A stretch of 64,000 nucleotides of DNA from the NCBI GenBank assembly GCA_900113425.1, contig FOZF01000001.1:42884-106883 (forward strand). Direction: 5' to 3'. Shown here piece after piece: positions 62,259 through 64,000 of this stretch. This DNA comes from Stenotrophomonas maltophilia (GTDB lineage Bacteria; Pseudomonadota; Gammaproteobacteria; Xanthomonadales; Xanthomonadaceae). The first letter of the stretch is position 1; each line of letters starts with the position of its first letter. The position numbers and the translations under genes are program-made. The notes beneath the pieces are model-generated. The model was given only the letters and a program-made list of their open reading frames with translations, made no database searches and was not told the DNA's origin.

Positions 62259-62954
62259 ATGGACAGCCACGCCGCCCCTGGCCCCATGAAGCTGCTTGTT
62301 GCTGGCGCAACGGGGCTGGTGGGTCAGGGTGTTGTCCTGGCCTGCCTGGAATCGCCCCGGGTGCAGCGTGTCACGGCACTGGTCCGCAGGCCGGGCAGCC
62401 GGCTGGGGCAGCAGGTCGCCGAGCTGCTGCTCGCCGATTTCCGGCAGGCCGCCGGGAGTGTTGACCTGTTTTCGGGATTCGACGCCTGCCTTTACTGCGC
62501 CGGAGCGCCGCCGGTGGGAACGCGCGAGGCGGAGTACCGCGCGGTCACCTTCGATGCCACGCTCGCCGTGGCGTCTGCGTTTGCCCGCGCATGTCCGCAG
62601 GGGCGCTTCCTGTACGTGTCCGGGGCTCATGCCGATCCGCACAGCCGCATCATGCCATTGCGGGTGAAGGGGCAGACCGAACAGGCGCTGGCCCGCTTGC
62701 CGATCCGTACGGTGATGTTGCGGCCAGGCGGTGTCCAGCCTGTTGCAGGTACGGGCACGGCGCATCCGTGGATGAAGCCACTCTACGGTGTCGGCGCCCC
62801 GGTGCTGGGGCTGGTCGCACGCATGATGCCCTCCATCGCGACCAGCAATCTGGCTCTGGGGCGGGCCATGGTTGCACTGGCTGACATGCCACAGCCGCCA
62901 GGCGTCGTTGAGTGCGCGCAGATCAACCGGCTCGGGGACGCGGAAGGCCCCTGA
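62259..62954 (+). CDS. NAD(P)-binding SDR/epimerase-like protein
   Basis: 231 residues from ATG 62259 (MDSHAAPGPMKLLVAGATGL). Rossmann motif VAGATGLVGQGV (14-25), then ALVRRPGS; atypical short-chain-dehydrogenase form related to nucleoside-diphosphate-sugar epimerases and YtfG/NmrA-like proteins. FLYVSGAHADPHSRIM replaces the usual YxxxK site. It follows chrR by 5 bp and is probably the third gene of the stress operon. Confidence 0.85.
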   Translation: MDSHAAPGPMKLLVAGATGLVGQGVVLACLESPRVQRVTALVRRPGSRLGQQVAELLLADFRQAAGSVDLFSGFDACLYCAGAPPVGTREAEYRAVTFDATLAVASAFARACPQGRFLYVSGAHADPHSRIMPLRVKGQTEQALARLPIRTVMLRPGGVQPVAGTGTAHPWMKPLYGVGAPVLGLVARMMPSIATSNLALGRAMVALADMPQPPGVVECAQINRLGDAEGP

Positions 62955-62975
62955 GCCGGCGAGAGCCCCACTCGA

Positions 62976-64000
62976 TCAACGGGAGGGCGCCAGCGCGCCG
63001 CGGATCGATTCGGCCAGATCGGCGCGCGTGAAGGGCTTGCTCAGCAGCGCCGCAGCGCGGCCCACGCCCCCCGGCGCGTCATGATCGCGCGGATAGCCGG
63101 ATGTGAAAAGAATCGCCACCTCAGGCCAGCGCTCCCTGACTTCGCGACCGAGTTCCCAGCCGGACATGCCGGGCATCACGATATCGGAGAACAGCAGATC
63201 GATGCGTGCGTCCGGGCGTTCCAGCAGGCGCAGTGCAGACGGTCCGTCATGCGCCTCCAGCACGCGGTAGCCCAGCTGGCGCAGGGCGTCGACGGTGTAG
63301 GCGCGGACATCGTCATTGTCTTCAGCAACCAGGATGGTCTCGCCACGCTGTTCATATCCGGCCAGTCCCACTGCCGGCGCGGGAGATTCACAGGGCAGTG
63401 GCAGTGGCGAGCGCGGGAACATCATGGTGATGCTGGTTCCTCCGCCCTCCACGGAGTCGATCAGGACGTGGCCTCCTGACTGCTTGACGAAACCATGCAC
63501 CATGGAGAGCCCGAGGCCCGTGCCACGCCCCACCTGTTTCGTGGTGAAGAACGGCTCGAACACCCGCGCCAGCGTATCGGCCGGCATGCCGTGGCCGTTG
63601 TCGCGGACACGCAGCATCACGTACTCGCCCGGTGTCGCATCGGGGAACAGGGCGGCGTAGTCGCCGTCGAGATGGCTGTTGTCGATCTCGACCTTAAGCC
63701 GCCCGCCGCCGGGCATCGCATCACGCGCATTCACCGCGAGGTTGAGCACGGACGCCTCCAGTTGGCCCACGTCCAGTTCCACGCACCAGATGCCGGCAGC
63801 CGTGCTGATTTCCAGTCGCACCAACTCGCCCAACGCCCGCTGCAGCATGTCCTGCATTCCGAGCATGCAGTCGTTGAGATTGACGGCCTGGCTGCGCAGG
63901 GGCTGGCGGCGTGCGAAGGCCAGCAGCCGCTGGGTCAGGCTTGCCGCGCGTGAGACGCCCTTCAGGGCATTATCCAGTGCGCGTGTCGTCGCCTCGGCCG
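62976..64000 (-). CDS. Hybrid sensor histidine kinase with receiver domain (N-terminus beyond window)
   Basis: C-terminal 340 residues of a larger protein. The start of the visible part ends the HisKA dimerisation helix (ASLTQRLLAFARRQPL), followed by a HATPase (N-box LEASVLNLAVNARDAM, G1 DNGHGM, F-box FEPFFTTK, G2 GTGLGLSMV) and a receiver domain (ILVAEDNDDVRAY, acceptor Asp in LLFSDIVMPGMSG, Lys in LLSKPF). This is the PAS-HisKA-HATPase-REC type. It converges with the SDR gene. Confidence 0.9.
   Translation of the reverse strand, partial: AEATTRALDNALKGVSRAASLTQRLLAFARRQPLRSQAVNLNDCMLGMQDMLQRALGELVRLEISTAAGIWCVELDVGQLEASVLNLAVNARDAMPGGGRLKVEIDNSHLDGDYAALFPDATPGEYVMLRVRDNGHGMPADTLARVFEPFFTTKQVGRGTGLGLSMVHGFVKQSGGHVLIDSVEGGGTSITMMFPRSPLPLPCESPAPAVGLAGYEQRGETILVAEDNDDVRAYTVDALRQLGYRVLEAHDGPSALRLLERPDARIDLLFSDIVMPGMSGWELGREVRERWPEVAILFTSGYPRDHDAPGGVGRAAALLSKPFTRADLAESIRGALAPSR

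Overview
The window is about 66% GC and looks like a chromosomal segment of Stenotrophomonas (most likely the S. maltophilia complex) or a close Xanthomonadaceae relative. The main evidence is the many short palindromes opening with GTAG (SMAG-type repeats) between genes, tandem flagellin genes, a GGDEF-EAL-REC regulator beside two sensor kinases inside the flagellar region, and an intrinsic APH(6)-like kinase. No phage, transposase, integrase, tRNA, rRNA or CRISPR array is visible.

Region 1 (1-17.4 kb) holds flagellar genes. On the minus strand the operon flgBCDEFGHIJKL runs from a near-consensus sigma-54 promoter at 13347-13363 to a terminator at 2682-2713, and is followed by two tandem flagellin genes; the second has a consensus sigma-28 promoter and the first is cut by the window edge. 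A second sigma-54 promoter lies between flgF and flgG. cheV (minus) faces flgA-flgM-flgN (plus); flgA has its own sigma-54 promoter and flgM a sigma-28 promoter. Together these sites show the expected cascade, with RpoN first, then FliA held back by FlgM.

Region 2 (16.1-25.9 kb) is signalling: a soluble PAS histidine kinase, a GGDEF-EAL-REC protein with altered catalytic motifs, a NarX-type membrane kinase directly upstream of it, a large PAS-GGDEF-EAL protein with intact motifs, and a chemoreceptor. The last two have sigma-28-like promoters, so c-di-GMP and chemotaxis functions appear tied to flagellar class III expression.

Region 3 (26-43.4 kb) is housekeeping: nudJ-mnmA-hflD; the N-degron set clpS, clpA, aat together with infA; trxB; ftsK; a DUF3857/transglutaminase-like protein; lolA; rarA; and a remnant of a DUF805 gene.

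Region 4 (43.4-49.0 kb) looks like a Fur-controlled iron/heme locus: an IroE/Fes-like esterase behind a Fur-box-like site, a YncE-like beta-propeller, and a hemin-type ABC importer (hmuTUV). It is followed by an EF-G paralogue (49.4-51.4 kb) with an unusually elaborate leader: a promoter, a start-codon-proximal 29-codon ORF, an intrinsic terminator, a 9-codon ORF with a strong Shine-Dalgarno site, and two mutually exclusive hairpins.

Region 5 (51.6-64 kb) has a small AT-hook-like protein and a SapC-family protein, then an ECF sigma/ChrR stress module. The sigma-chrR-SDR operon (plus) diverges from a secreted-protein gene and a tightly packed eight-gene minus-strand operon for membrane-lipid modification (desaturase, FAD oxidoreductase, DUF1365, cyclopropane-fatty-acid synthase, DUF2878, DUF1295, a second CFA-type methyltransferase, lipocalin). 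Three promoters share the motif GCATCC-N16-CGTA, which defines a probable sigma regulon from sequence alone. The window ends inside a hybrid histidine kinase gene.
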